NCBI RefSeq assembly: GCF_011761235.1
Contig: NZ_JAAOYW010000001.1
Coordinates: 124,781 to 188,780, forward strand
DNA length: 64,000 nucleotides
Origin: Frigoribacterium faeni
GTDB lineage: Bacteria > Actinomycetota > Actinomycetes > Actinomycetales > Microbacteriaceae
Direction: 5' to 3'
How positions within the stretch are numbered: the first letter of the stretch is position 1; every line of letters begins with the position of its first letter. Position numbers and translations under genes: made by a program. Under the pieces are notes generated by a model, which did no database searches, had not been told where the DNA came from, and saw only the letters and a list, made by a program, of their open reading frames with translations. This document shows, one piece after another, positions 53,144 through 61,637 of this stretch.

Positions 53144-54208
53144 TCAGTCGTGCGCGTGCGGCTCGACGGTCACCTTGATGGCCTCGCCGCTGGCGATGGC
53201 CTCGAGGGCGTCGTGCAGGCGCTCGAGAGGGAAGCTGTGGGTGACGAGGTCGGCGACGACCACCTCGCCCGAGGCGATGAGCCGGAGGGCCTCGCGGTTG
53301 TGCGCCGGGCTCGACCCGTTCACGCCCACGACGGTCAGCTCACGGTAGTGCACGAGGTTCGAGTCGATGCTGATCATCGAGTCGCCGCGGGCCAGGCCCC
53401 CGAAGAGGCTGAGCCGCCCGCCCGGCGCGAGCAGGGCGAGCGCCCCCTCCTGGGCGGGGCGGGAGGCCGCGGCCGTGACGACGACGTCGACGCCGAGACC
53501 GCCGGAGGCGGCGCGGACCTGGTCGAGGACGCCCTGACGGTCCGTCCCCGCCTCCACCGCGATCGCCAGGTCGGGCCGGACCAGGGCGGCGGCCCGCTCG
53601 AGGCGCTCCGCGTTCGCGTCGAGGAGGAACACCTGCCGGGCTCCCCTCGCCCGGGCCAGCCGCACGTGCATGCAGCCGATCGGGCCGGAGCCGATCACGA
53701 GGACGCTGTCGCCCTCGCCGACCCGGGCGAGCTCCTGGCCGTTCAGGACGCAGGCGAGGGGCTCGACGAGCGATGCCTCGACGGACGTCACGTGGTCGGG
53801 GACGCGGTTGACGCCGTCGACGGCCAGGACGGCGGCGGGGACCACCATGTACTCGGCGAAGCCCCCGGGGTACTGGTAGCCGATGCTCGTCTGACGGGGG
53901 CACACGCTCGGTCGCCCGGCGAGGCACACCTCGCACGTGCCGCACGGGACCGCCGCGATGACCTGGACACGGTCGCCCGGGACCCAGCCGTCGACGTCCT
54001 CCCCGACCTCGACCACCGTCCCGGCGACCTCGTGGCCCATGACCTGCGGGCCCGTCATGTTGGGGTGGCCCGACCGGAGGATCTTGAGGTCGGTGCCGCA
54101 GGCGGAGCAGTTGTCGACACGGAGGAGCAGCTCACCGCGAGCGGCCCCGGGCGTCGTCACGTCGTCGAGACGCACGTCACCCGGGGCCCACCACTTCGCT
54201 GCTCTCAC
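53144..54208 (-). CDS. zinc-dependent MDR dehydrogenase (polyol or polyol-phosphate dehydrogenase-like)
   Basis: A 354-residue medium-chain alcohol dehydrogenase. Catalytic zinc ligands are Cys37 (CSACGTD), His59 and Glu60 (MGHE). Structural zinc ligands are Cys89, Cys92, Cys95 and Cys103. The Rossmann motif is VIGSGPIGCMHVRLA. Relatives include sorbitol, galactitol-1-phosphate (GatD) and threonine dehydrogenases. In the PTS operon it likely oxidises the imported polyol phosphate, replacing MtlD. The GTG start at 54208 follows the EIIA stop by 19 bases. Confidence 0.85.
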   Translation of the reverse strand: MRAAKWWAPGDVRLDDVTTPGAARGELLLRVDNCSACGTDLKILRSGHPNMTGPQVMGHEVAGTVVEVGEDVDGWVPGDRVQVIAAVPCGTCEVCLAGRPSVCPRQTSIGYQYPGGFAEYMVVPAAVLAVDGVNRVPDHVTSVEASLVEPLACVLNGQELARVGEGDSVLVIGSGPIGCMHVRLARARGARQVFLLDANAERLERAAALVRPDLAIAVEAGTDRQGVLDQVRAASGGLGVDVVVTAAASRPAQEGALALLAPGGRLSLFGGLARGDSMISIDSNLVHYRELTVVGVNGSSPAHNREALRLIASGEVVVADLVTHSFPLERLHDALEAIASGEAIKVTVEPHAHD

Positions 54209-54227
54209 GCGGAGACCGTGCCGCCCG

Positions 54228-54692
54228 TCACTCGTCGTCGTCGGTCGACGCGAGCAGCTCGTACACCTCGGCGGTCGTCGTGGCGCCGCGCAGGGCGGCG
54301 GCCGCGTCCGGGTCCATGAGGATGCTGGCGAGCTGGCTGAGGATCGCGATGTGGCCGTTGCCGGCCGCGGCGATCCCCACGGCGACCGAGACCTCGTTGC
54401 CGTCCCAGTCGACCGGGGTCGGGAAGCGGAGCACGACGAGCGCGTCCTTCTTCACCGAGTCCTTGCCGGCGAGGGTGCCGTGCGGGATGGCCACGCCCTC
54501 GCCCACGTAGGTCGAGACCGAGTTCTCGCGCTCGAACATCGCGTCGACGTACGACTCGTCGATCGCGCCTGCCTCGATGAGCGCCTGGCCGGCGGCCCGG
54601 ATGGCCTCGTCACGGCTGGCGGCCTTCTCGTCGAGGCGGATGGAGGACTCGGCGAGGAGAGCGGTCAGCTCGGGTGCCTGCTGGTCGGCCAT
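54228..54692 (-). CDS. PTS mannitol/fructose-type EIIA protein
   Basis: A 154-residue EIIA domain of the fructose-mannitol family. It takes phosphate from HPr on His71 (VAIPHGTLAGKD) and gives it to EIIB. IGIAAAGNGHIAILSQLA follows, close to the mannitol EIIA (MtlF) branch. It is a separate polypeptide, coded two bases after the EIIB gene. The EIIC-EIIB-EIIA order on three proteins points to a mannitol-like system. Confidence 0.92.
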   Translation of the reverse strand: MADQQAPELTALLAESSIRLDEKAASRDEAIRAAGQALIEAGAIDESYVDAMFERENSVSTYVGEGVAIPHGTLAGKDSVKKDALVVLRFPTPVDWDGNEVSVAVGIAAAGNGHIAILSQLASILMDPDAAAALRGATTTAEVYELLASTDDDE

Positions 54693-54694
54693 CG

Positions 54695-55003
54695 TCAGAC
54701 CTCGACCGTCGAGCCGTCCTGGATCGCCTTGACGACCTTGGCGACGGCGGGGTCGCCCATGAACAGCTGGAAGGGCACGACGGGGATGTTCGGCACGACG
54801 CCGCGGGCACGCTCGGCGAGGTTGTTCTGCGTGACGACCACGTCGGCGTCGGACGGGATGTCGGCGACGGGCGAGTGCTCGACGGTGACGCCGCTCTTCT
54901 TGAGCTGCTTCTTGAGGGTCGAGGCCAGCATCACGCTGCTGCCCATGCCCGCGTCGCACGCGACGATGAGCTTCTTGATCGAGGAACCGTCGAGGGTTGC
55001 CAT
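54695..55003 (-). CDS. PTS mannitol-type EIIB protein
   Basis: A 102-residue EIIB domain of the mannitol branch. The phosphocysteine Cys16 is in VACDAGMGSSVM, the hallmark of MtlA-type IIB. It accepts phosphate from EIIA and passes it to the sugar bound by EIIC. It is coded between the EIIC and EIIA genes as a free protein instead of being fused to EIIC as in E. coli MtlA. Confidence 0.92.
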   Translation of the reverse strand: MATLDGSSIKKLIVACDAGMGSSVMLASTLKKQLKKSGVTVEHSPVADIPSDADVVVTQNNLAERARGVVPNIPVVPFQLFMGDPAVAKVVKAIQDGSTVEV

Positions 55004-55061
55004 GTCAGTCTCCTTGTGTCTCGGGGGTGGGGGGCCGACCGTGGTCGGCCCCCCGAGTCAA

Positions 55062-56222
55062 TCAGTTGGACGCTGTGGGCGCGGCCGTGCCCTTGCTGGT
55101 CGCCTTGTTGGCCGCGGTGGCGGCCTGGGCGTCGGCGAGCTGGCGAGCGGCGTCGTCCTCGGCCGCGGCCTCGCGCTTCTCCTTGCGGCCGAAGCCCATG
55201 AGGAACGAGCAGACCACGAACGAGACGGCGGCGGACAGCAGGATGCCGACGAGGATCAGCGGGAAGTCGCCGGGGGCGGAGACCAGCGCGTAGGCGATGA
55301 TGCTGCCGGGCGACGGGCTGGCGACCAGGCCGACGCCCGTGAGGAGGAAGAAGCCCACGCCCGTCGCGCCGCCGAGGACGGCGCCGATGAGGAGGATGGG
55401 CTTCATCAGCACGTACGGGAAGTAGATCTCGTGGATGCCGCCGAAGAACTGGACGATGATCGCCGCGGGCGCGGACGGACGGATGGCACGCGGTCCGAAG
55501 AACAGGAACGCGAGCAGGATGCCGAGGCCCGGACCGGGGTTCGACTCGAGCATGAAGAGGATCGACTTGCCCGAGTCCGCTGCCTGGTCGATGCCGAGCG
55601 GCGTGAGCACGCCCTGGTTGATGGCGTTGTTGAGGAACAGGATCTTCGCGGGCTCGATGAGCAGCGAGGCCAGCGGCAGCAGGCCGCGCTCGACCAGGAA
55701 GTCCACGCCGTTGCCGAGGATCGTCGTCAGGCCGGACGTCAGCGGCGCGATGCCGAAGTAGGCGCCGATGGCCATGGCCCCGCCGAAGATGCCGAGCGAG
55801 AAGTTGTTGACGAGCATCTCGAAGCCGGACTTGATGCGGCCGTCGAGGGCGCGGTCGAACTGCTTGAGCAGCAGCGCGGCCAGCGGGCCGACGATCATGG
55901 CGCCGAGGAACTGCGGCTTGTCGGTCGCGACGATGACGCCCATGACGGCGATCGAGGCGATGACGGCGCCGCGCTGCCCGTGGACCATGCGACCGCCGGT
56001 GTAGGCGATGAGGATCGGCAGCAGGTACAGGATGATCGGGTCGACCAGCGACGCGATCGTCTCGTTGGGGGTCCATCCGGTGGGGATGAACAGGGCCGTG
56101 ATGAGGCCCCAGGCGATGAACGCGCCGATGTTCGGCATGACCATGCCGGCGAGGAAGCCGCCGAAGCGCTGGACGCGCGCGCGGGCACCGGTGCCGGTGA
56201 CCGCGGGGGTGAATTCGGACAT
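55062..56222 (-). CDS. mtlA: PTS mannitol-type EIIC permease
   Basis: A 386-residue membrane permease of the mannitol PTS branch. The start region GGFLAGMVMPNIGAFIAWG and TALFIPTGW is characteristic of MtlA. GGIHEIYFPYVLMKP carries the conserved GIHE sugar-binding motif. About eight hydrophobic segments end near 335, followed by an Ala-rich charged tail in place of the EIIB domain. Mannitol is the most likely substrate by family; another hexitol or pentitol remains possible. Confidence 0.9.
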   Translation of the reverse strand: MSEFTPAVTGTGARARVQRFGGFLAGMVMPNIGAFIAWGLITALFIPTGWTPNETIASLVDPIILYLLPILIAYTGGRMVHGQRGAVIASIAVMGVIVATDKPQFLGAMIVGPLAALLLKQFDRALDGRIKSGFEMLVNNFSLGIFGGAMAIGAYFGIAPLTSGLTTILGNGVDFLVERGLLPLASLLIEPAKILFLNNAINQGVLTPLGIDQAADSGKSILFMLESNPGPGLGILLAFLFFGPRAIRPSAPAAIIVQFFGGIHEIYFPYVLMKPILLIGAVLGGATGVGFFLLTGVGLVASPSPGSIIAYALVSAPGDFPLILVGILLSAAVSFVVCSFLMGFGRKEKREAAAEDDAARQLADAQAATAANKATSKGTAAPTASN

Positions 56223-56244
56223 GAGAGCAGGTACTCCTTCGTAC

Positions 56245-57267
56245 TCAGTGGTGAGTCTGGGTGAGGGGGGTGGGCAGGGACGTGGTGCGTCGGGTGGAGA
56301 TCGAGGAGGCGGCGCCCGCGTCCCCGACGAGCGGGGCCGTCAGGTCGGGGTGCGCCACCAACGACGCCTCGGACGCGTCGAGGTCGTCGGGGCACGGGAC
56401 GGTGGTGCCGGGCAGCCGGGTGGCGGCGGCACCCCAGGTGAGGGCGGCGAGGAGAGCGTCGCGAGGGGCGCCTCCTGCGGTCTCGCTCGCCAGGTAGCCG
56501 GCGAGGAAGCTGTCGCCGGCGCCGACGGTGCTGCGCGGCACGTCGACGCGGGAGGTGCCGACGACCACGCCGTCGGGACCCACGAGGACGCCGCCCTCGG
56601 CCCCGAGGCTCACCAGCACGGTCGGGACGCCGGCGGCACGGACGGCCTCGGCCGCGGAGACGACGTCGGCGAGGGTCGCGAGGGTGCGGCCTGCGAGCTC
56701 GGCCAGCTCGGCGAGGTTCGGCTTGAGGAGGTCGGGACGGGCCTCGACCGCCGCGGACAGGGCGTCGCCGCTGGTGTCGACCGCGAGCCGGGCACCGCTC
56801 CGCCGGACGTCGGCGACGAACCGGGCGAAGGTGGCGGTGCTGATCTCCGGCGGCAGGCTGCCCGACACGACGACCCACGTCGCCGCCTCGGCCGTCGCGC
56901 GGACGACGGCCGTGATCGCGGTCAGGTCGTCGTGCCCGAGCGCGAGCCCGGGCTCGTTCAGCTTGGTCACGGTGCCGCCGGGCTCGGCCACGGTGAGGTT
57001 CGAGCGCGTCCGGCCCGAGACGGGCACGTAGCGGGCGCTCACGCCGGCCGCGTCGAGGAGGGCGCTGAGCTCGGCGCCCTCGCGTCCGCCGACCGGCAGG
57101 ACGGCGACGCTGTCCACGCCGTGCGCGGTCAGCGCGCGGGCGACGTTGACCCCCTTGCCTGCGGGCTCGAGGAGGGGCGCCCCCGTGCGCAGGACGTCGC
57201 CGCGGTCGAGGCGGTCGACCTCGACCGTGCGGTCGAGGCTGGGGTTGAGGGTGACGGTGACGATCAC
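56245..57267 (-). CDS. PfkB-family 1-phosphofructokinase-like kinase
   Basis: A 340-residue PfkB kinase of the FruK/LacC branch. It starts VIVTVTLNPSLDRTVEVDRL, has PAGKGVNVAR (from residue 35) and the ATP-site GAGDS with Asp252 as catalytic base. FruK adds a phosphate to C6 of fructose 1-phosphate; LacC acts on tagatose 6-phosphate. Its place between DeoR and the PTS permease shows that a ketose phosphate is the pathway intermediate. The GTG start overlaps the DeoR stop as GTGA. The last ~25 residues are Ser/Thr-rich. Confidence 0.88.
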   Translation of the reverse strand: MIVTVTLNPSLDRTVEVDRLDRGDVLRTGAPLLEPAGKGVNVARALTAHGVDSVAVLPVGGREGAELSALLDAAGVSARYVPVSGRTRSNLTVAEPGGTVTKLNEPGLALGHDDLTAITAVVRATAEAATWVVVSGSLPPEISTATFARFVADVRRSGARLAVDTSGDALSAAVEARPDLLKPNLAELAELAGRTLATLADVVSAAEAVRAAGVPTVLVSLGAEGGVLVGPDGVVVGTSRVDVPRSTVGAGDSFLAGYLASETAGGAPRDALLAALTWGAAATRLPGTTVPCPDDLDASEASLVAHPDLTAPLVGDAGAASSISTRRTTSLPTPLTQTHH

Positions 57268-58025
57268 ACGATCACCACCCGGGGGCCGGAGCGCTCGACG
57301 TCGTCGGCGAGGTCGGCGTCGACGCCGCTGTCGGTGACGACGGTGTCGACCTCGGACAGCGGGGCGACGCGGGCGAAGTCCTCGCGGCCGAACTTCGAGT
57401 GGTCGGTGAGGATGACGGTGCGCCGGGAGGCCGCCATGAGGGCCTTCTTGACCCGGGCCTCGGCGAGGTCGGGCGTGGTCAGGCCCCTCTCGGCCGAGAG
57501 GCCGTTCGTGCCCATGAAGGCGACGTCGGCGAAGACCTCGGCGATCTGCGTGCGCGTCCACTCCCCCACGGCGGCGAGCGTGCGACCGCGGACGACGCCC
57601 CCGAGGAGGTGCAGGGTCACGTTGGGCCGGGACACGAGCACGTTGGCCACGGGCAGCGAGTGCGTCACCACGGTGAGCTCACGGTCGACGGGCAGCAGCT
57701 CGGCGAACCGCACCGTGGTCGTGCCGGCGTCGACGATGATCGAGCCGCCGTCGGGCAGCTCGTCGAGGGCGGCTCGGGCGATGCGCTCCTTCTCGCCGGC
57801 GGCGGAGCTCTGTCGGTCGGCGACGTGCGGCTCGATGCCGAGGCGCTCGACCGCGATGGCACCGCCGTGCACCCGCCGGAGGACCCCGCGCCGCTCGAGC
57901 GCGGTCAGGTCGCGCCGCACCGTCTCGGGCGTGACCGACAGCTCACGGGCCAGCCCGGCGACCTCGACACGGCCGCGCGTGCGCGCCGAGTCCAGGATCT
58001 GCTGGTGGCGCTCGGGAGCGTACAT
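57264..58025 (-). CDS. DeoR/GlpR-family transcriptional regulator
   Basis: A 253-residue repressor-type protein. The N-terminal winged helix is VEVAGLARELSVTPETVRRDLTALERRG, and the C-terminal DeoR sensor domain has VDAGTTTVRFAELL and LTDHSKFGREDFARVAPL. Such sensors bind sugar phosphates. It is the first gene of the seven-gene PTS operon and probably autoregulates it. An inverted repeat around the promoter is a candidate operator. The ATG is at 58025. Confidence 0.9.
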   Translation of the reverse strand: MYAPERHQQILDSARTRGRVEVAGLARELSVTPETVRRDLTALERRGVLRRVHGGAIAVERLGIEPHVADRQSSAAGEKERIARAALDELPDGGSIIVDAGTTTVRFAELLPVDRELTVVTHSLPVANVLVSRPNVTLHLLGGVVRGRTLAAVGEWTRTQIAEVFADVAFMGTNGLSAERGLTTPDLAEARVKKALMAASRRTVILTDHSKFGREDFARVAPLSEVDTVVTDSGVDADLADDVERSGPRVVIV

Positions 58026-58120
58026 GCGCGGAGACTCCGTCGTCAGTCGTGCGGCTCGCCCGGCCGCGAGGCCGGACGGGGAGAGCAGGGGGCGGGCAGT
58101 GCGGGAGATCGGGTGGTGCA

Positions 58121-58171
58121 GAACGGATGTTGTTCCGCGCTTATATAAGTCCGTTCCGTCCCGCCGGTCAA
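58121..58171 (-). promoter_or_regulatory. promoter and candidate DeoR operator of the PTS operon
   Basis: On the minus strand -35 TTGACC (58166-58171), a 17-base spacer and -10 TTATAT (58143-58148). An inverted repeat GAACGGA (58121-58127) and TCCGTTC (58150-58156), spaced by 22 bases, brackets the -10, and the perfect palindrome CTTATATAAG (58140-58149) lies between. Two GTTCCG copies also occur (58132, 58153). A repressor bound here would block the polymerase. Confidence 0.6.
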
Positions 58172-58251
58172 GTCGGGCGCGCGTGTCGCCCCCGTTCGTG
58201 CCCGTTCGGGGGTGGCGGACGCCGGCCCGCGTGCCCGTCCGTCTGCGTCCG

Positions 58252-58293
58252 GCGGTCAGGGCGCAGCGGTCAGTGCGCGGCGGTCAGTGCGCG
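58252..58293 (+). repeat. 14-base tandem repeat at the 3' end of polA
   Basis: Three tandem copies of GCGGTCAGTGCGCG: 58252-58265 (12 of 14 bases), 58266-58279 and 58280-58293 (both exact). The last copy includes the polA stop, so the repeat probably arose by duplication outward from the gene end. Confidence 0.9.
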
Positions 58294-60959
58294 GCGGCGT
58301 CCCAGCTCTCGCCGAGTCCGACGCTGACCTCGAGCGGCACGCGGAGGTCGGCGGCGCCGCTCATGCGGCGGCTCACGATGTCGCGGACGTCGTCCACCTC
58401 GCCGGGGGCGACCTCGACGATCATCTCGTCGTGCACCTGCAGCAGGACGCGACTGGCCATCTCGCGCTCGTCGAGCTCGCTGCGCACGCTGAGCATCGCC
58501 CGCTTCATGATGTCGGCGGCCGAGCCCTGGATGGGCGCGTTCAGCGCCGCCCGCTCGGCGTTCTCGCGGAGCACCCGGTTCGGCGACTTGAGATCGGCGA
58601 AGGGACGGCGACGGCCGAAGATGGTCTCGGTGTAGCCGTCCTCGCGCGCCTTCTCGACGACGTCGCGGAGGTACTGGCGGACCGCGCCGAACCGCTCGAA
58701 GTAGTCGGTCATCAGCTGCTTCGCCTCGGAGCTCTCGATGCGCAGCTGCTTCGACAGCCCGAACGCGCTGAGGCCGTAGGCGAGGCCGTAGGACATCGCC
58801 TTGACCTTGGTGCGCATCGCCGGGCTGACGTCGGCGGGCTCGACTCCGAAGATGCGGGCGCCCACGAACCGGTGCAGGTCCTCACCGACGTTGAACGCCT
58901 CGATGAGGCCGGCGTCGCCGGACAGGTGCGCCATGATGCGCATCTCGATCTGCGAGTAGTCGGCCGTCAGCAGCGTCTCGTACTCGGGGCCGTGGACGAA
59001 CGCGGCGCGGATCTCGCGCCCCACCGCGGCCTTGACGGGGATGTTCTGCAGGTTCGGGTCGACGGACGAGATGCGGCCCGTCGTCGTGCCCGTCTGGTCG
59101 TACGTGGTGTGGATGCGCCCGTCGTCGGCGATCGACTTCTCGAGGGTGTCGATGATCTGACGGAGCTTGGTCGCGTCGCGGTGCTGCAGCAGCAGCCCGA
59201 GGAACGGGTGGGGATGCTTCTCCTGCAGGTCGGCCAGGGAGGCCGCGTCGGTGGAGAAGCCCGTCTTCGTCGCCCGCGTCCGCGGCATCTCGAGCTGGTC
59301 GAAGAGGACCTCCTGCAGCTGCTTCGGCGAGCCGAGGTTGACCTCGCGGCCGATCTCGGCGAAGGCGTCGGAGGCGAGCCCGGCCGCGGTCTCGCCGAGC
59401 CTGGTCGACAGCTCGGCCAGGGCGGGGCGCGCGGCGGCCACGCCCGTGAGCTCCATGTCGCCGAGCACGGGGACGAGCGGCAGCTCGAGGTCGACGAGCA
59501 CCGACCGGGAGCCCTCGTCGAGCGCTTCCGTGAACGACTCGGAGAGCCGCAGCGTGTACCAGGCCTCCGTCGCGACCCCGACCTGCTCGTCGGCGGGGAC
59601 GAGCTGGTTCGGGTCGGCCACGGGGAGGGTCTCGCCGAGCTGCTCGTAGACGAGGTCGGTCAGGGCGAACGACGTGCGGCCCGGTCGGAGCAGCCACGCG
59701 GCGACCCGCGTGTCGCCCACGATGCCCGTGAGCGCGAGGCCCGCCCGCGAGAGGGCCTTGTACGCGCGCTTGGCGTCGTGCAGCACCTTCGGGGAGTCGG
59801 CGTCGAGCCACGCCTCGAGGGCGACGTAGTCGCCGCGCCCGGTCGCCCAGGGGACGTAGGCCGACTCGTCGTGCGACGAGATGCCGAGGCCGACGACGCC
59901 GTCGGGGCCGTACTCGACGCTGAGGCCGACGGGCGACGCCGGGTCGGAGGCGTGCTTGCGCAGCCAGAACGCCAGCTCTTCGTCGACGAGGGTGCGCACG
60001 ACGGGCAGGCCCTCGGGCGCGGCGACGACGGCGGCCTCGCCCGCCGCCTCGCCGGGCGCGGAGCCCCCGGCGTCGGCGAGCGTCAGCACGCGCTCGAGGA
60101 GGGTGCGGAACTGGAGCTTGTCGAACAGCTCGCGGACCGCGTCCTGGTCGACGGGGCGGCGCTCGAGGTCGCCGGGCGCGACCGGCAGCTCGACGTCGGT
60201 CACGAGGCGGTTGAGGCGACGGTTGCGGATCGCCCGCTCTTTCTGCTCGCGCAGGTTGCCGCCGACCACGCCCTTGATGTCGTCGGCGTGCGCGAGGACC
60301 TCGTCGAGGCTGCCGAACTGGGTGATCCACTTGACGGCCGTCTTCTCGCCGACCTTGTCGATGCCGATCAGGTTGTCGCTCGTCTCGCCGACGAGGGCGG
60401 CGATCTCGGGATACTGGTGGGGCTCGATGCCGTAGCGCTCGAAGACCTTGTCGCGGTCGTAGCGCGTGAGCTCGCTCACGCCCCTGGCCGACGGGTAGAG
60501 CAGCGTGACGTCGTCGTTCACCATCTGGATGGCGTCGCGGTCGCCCGACACGATCAGGACGCGGTAGCCGTCGGCCCGCCCCCGCACGGCCAGGGTCGCG
60601 AGGATGTCGTCGGCCTCGTAGTCCTCTTTGGTGATGGTCGTGATGCCCATCGCGTGGAGGGCCTCCTGCAGCAGGGGGATCTGCCCCACGAACTCGACCG
60701 GGGTCTCGGACCGCGTGCCCTTGTACTCGGGGTACTCGCGGGTGCGGAACGAGAACCGCGAGATGTCGAATGCGACGGCGAGGTGGGTCGGCTTCTCGTT
60801 CTTGACGAGGCTCAGCAGCATCGAGATGAAGCCGTGGATGGCGTTGGTGTGCTGCCCCTCCCGGTTCACGAAGCTGTCGACGGGCAGGGCGTAGAACGCC
60901 CGGAACGCGAGGGAATGGCCGTCGATGACCAGGAGGGTAGGCTTCGTTTCGTCCGACAC
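58284..60959 (-). CDS. polA: DNA polymerase I
   Basis: An 891-residue polymerase for gap filling and Okazaki-fragment processing. The 5' nuclease domain (1-~300) has VIDGHSLAFRAFYALP and EADDILATLA. The central 3'-5' exonuclease-like domain (~310-490) lacks the Asp and Glu metal ligands (LSVEYGPDG where DTE is usual), so it probably does not proofread. Polymerase motifs are DYSQIEMRIMAH, the O-helix RTKVKAMSYGLAYG and LLQVHDEMIVEV. The GTG at 60959 is six bases after TAGGCT (60966-60971). Confidence 0.97.
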   Translation of the reverse strand: MSDETKPTLLVIDGHSLAFRAFYALPVDSFVNREGQHTNAIHGFISMLLSLVKNEKPTHLAVAFDISRFSFRTREYPEYKGTRSETPVEFVGQIPLLQEALHAMGITTITKEDYEADDILATLAVRGRADGYRVLIVSGDRDAIQMVNDDVTLLYPSARGVSELTRYDRDKVFERYGIEPHQYPEIAALVGETSDNLIGIDKVGEKTAVKWITQFGSLDEVLAHADDIKGVVGGNLREQKERAIRNRRLNRLVTDVELPVAPGDLERRPVDQDAVRELFDKLQFRTLLERVLTLADAGGSAPGEAAGEAAVVAAPEGLPVVRTLVDEELAFWLRKHASDPASPVGLSVEYGPDGVVGLGISSHDESAYVPWATGRGDYVALEAWLDADSPKVLHDAKRAYKALSRAGLALTGIVGDTRVAAWLLRPGRTSFALTDLVYEQLGETLPVADPNQLVPADEQVGVATEAWYTLRLSESFTEALDEGSRSVLVDLELPLVPVLGDMELTGVAAARPALAELSTRLGETAAGLASDAFAEIGREVNLGSPKQLQEVLFDQLEMPRTRATKTGFSTDAASLADLQEKHPHPFLGLLLQHRDATKLRQIIDTLEKSIADDGRIHTTYDQTGTTTGRISSVDPNLQNIPVKAAVGREIRAAFVHGPEYETLLTADYSQIEMRIMAHLSGDAGLIEAFNVGEDLHRFVGARIFGVEPADVSPAMRTKVKAMSYGLAYGLSAFGLSKQLRIESSEAKQLMTDYFERFGAVRQYLRDVVEKAREDGYTETIFGRRRPFADLKSPNRVLRENAERAALNAPIQGSAADIMKRAMLSVRSELDEREMASRVLLQVHDEMIVEVAPGEVDDVRDIVSRRMSGAADLRVPLEVSVGLGESWDAAAH

Positions 60960-60971
60960 CCCGTCAGCCTA
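60960..60971 (-). promoter_or_regulatory. leaderless -10 box of polA
   Basis: TAGGCT on the minus strand (60966-60971), six bases before the GTG start at 60959. Confidence 0.5.
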
Positions 60972-61004
60972 GCGGGCGCCCCCGACAGTCGATCCGGAGC
61001 AGCG

Positions 61005-61529
61005 ATGACCGACGCGACCACCCCCTCCTCGGCCCCGGCCGGCCCCGACGAGACGACGCCGGGCCCGGCTCCCGCCCCCTCCGACGACGCGGGACGGACG
61101 GTGCGGCCCGACGCGGTCCTGAGCGACGCCGCCGCCGAGCTCTTCGGGCGGCGCGGCGTCGGGGCGCTGGCCGAGAAGATGGGCATCGAGATCCTCGAGA
61201 TGAGCGCCGAGCGCGCCGTCGGACGGATGCCGGTCGAGGGCAACACCCAGCCCGTCGGCATCCTGCACGGCGGGGCGCACGTCGTGCTGGCCGAGACGCT
61301 CGGCTCGGTCGCGGCCAACGTCCACGCCGGCGCCGGGCGCCTCGCGATGGGGATCGAGCTCAACGCGAGCCACAGCCGCTCGGCGGCGACGGGCTGGGTC
61401 ACCGGCACCTGCACCGCCGTGCACCTCGGGCGGACCCTCGCCACGCACCAGGTGGTGATGACGGACGACCGGGGCCGGCTGCTCTCGACCGTCCGCATCA
61501 CGAACTACCTCACCGACGCCCGCGGCTGA
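61005..61529 (+). CDS. hotdog-fold thioesterase (PaaI-like)
   Basis: A 174-residue acyl-CoA thioesterase of the hotdog fold. The core has GIEILEMSAERAVGRMPVEGNTQPVGILHGGAHVVLAETLGS, with the usual catalytic HGG-AxxE element. The first ~35 residues are Pro/Ala/Asp-rich and look disordered. CCGGAG precedes the ATG at 61005. It resembles menaquinone DHNA-CoA thioesterases (MenI-type) and PaaI proteins; the exact acyl group is not determined. It is divergent from polA. Confidence 0.87.
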   Translation: MTDATTPSSAPAGPDETTPGPAPAPSDDAGRTVRPDAVLSDAAAELFGRRGVGALAEKMGIEILEMSAERAVGRMPVEGNTQPVGILHGGAHVVLAETLGSVAANVHAGAGRLAMGIELNASHSRSAATGWVTGTCTAVHLGRTLATHQVVMTDDRGRLLSTVRITNYLTDARG

Positions 61530-61591
61530 CGACGGCGGCCGCGGCCTGGGGCCAGGGCCCAGACCTGACGCCGCACCCACCGGACGACGAG

Positions 61592-61624
61592 GAGAGGCCC
61601 GCCCCCACCGGGGACGGGCCTCTC
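61592..61624. terminator. bidirectional hairpin terminator
   Basis: A ten-base-pair outer stem (61592-61601 with 61615-61624), extended by a C-rich/G-rich inner part with one bulge. It lies between the convergent thioesterase and response-regulator genes. Confidence 0.65.
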
Positions 61625-61637
61625 TCTGGCGGTCTCG

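Noticed and set aside
58140-58149. TATATAA as a phage or foreign promoter
   Set aside because: It fits as the -10 region of the host PTS operon, with a proper -35 and a palindromic operator; no foreign genes are nearby.
58212-61529. Open frame of about 1100 codons on the plus strand
   Set aside because: Almost all of it is antisense to polA and has no family features. Only the last 174 codons (from 61005) form the thioesterase.
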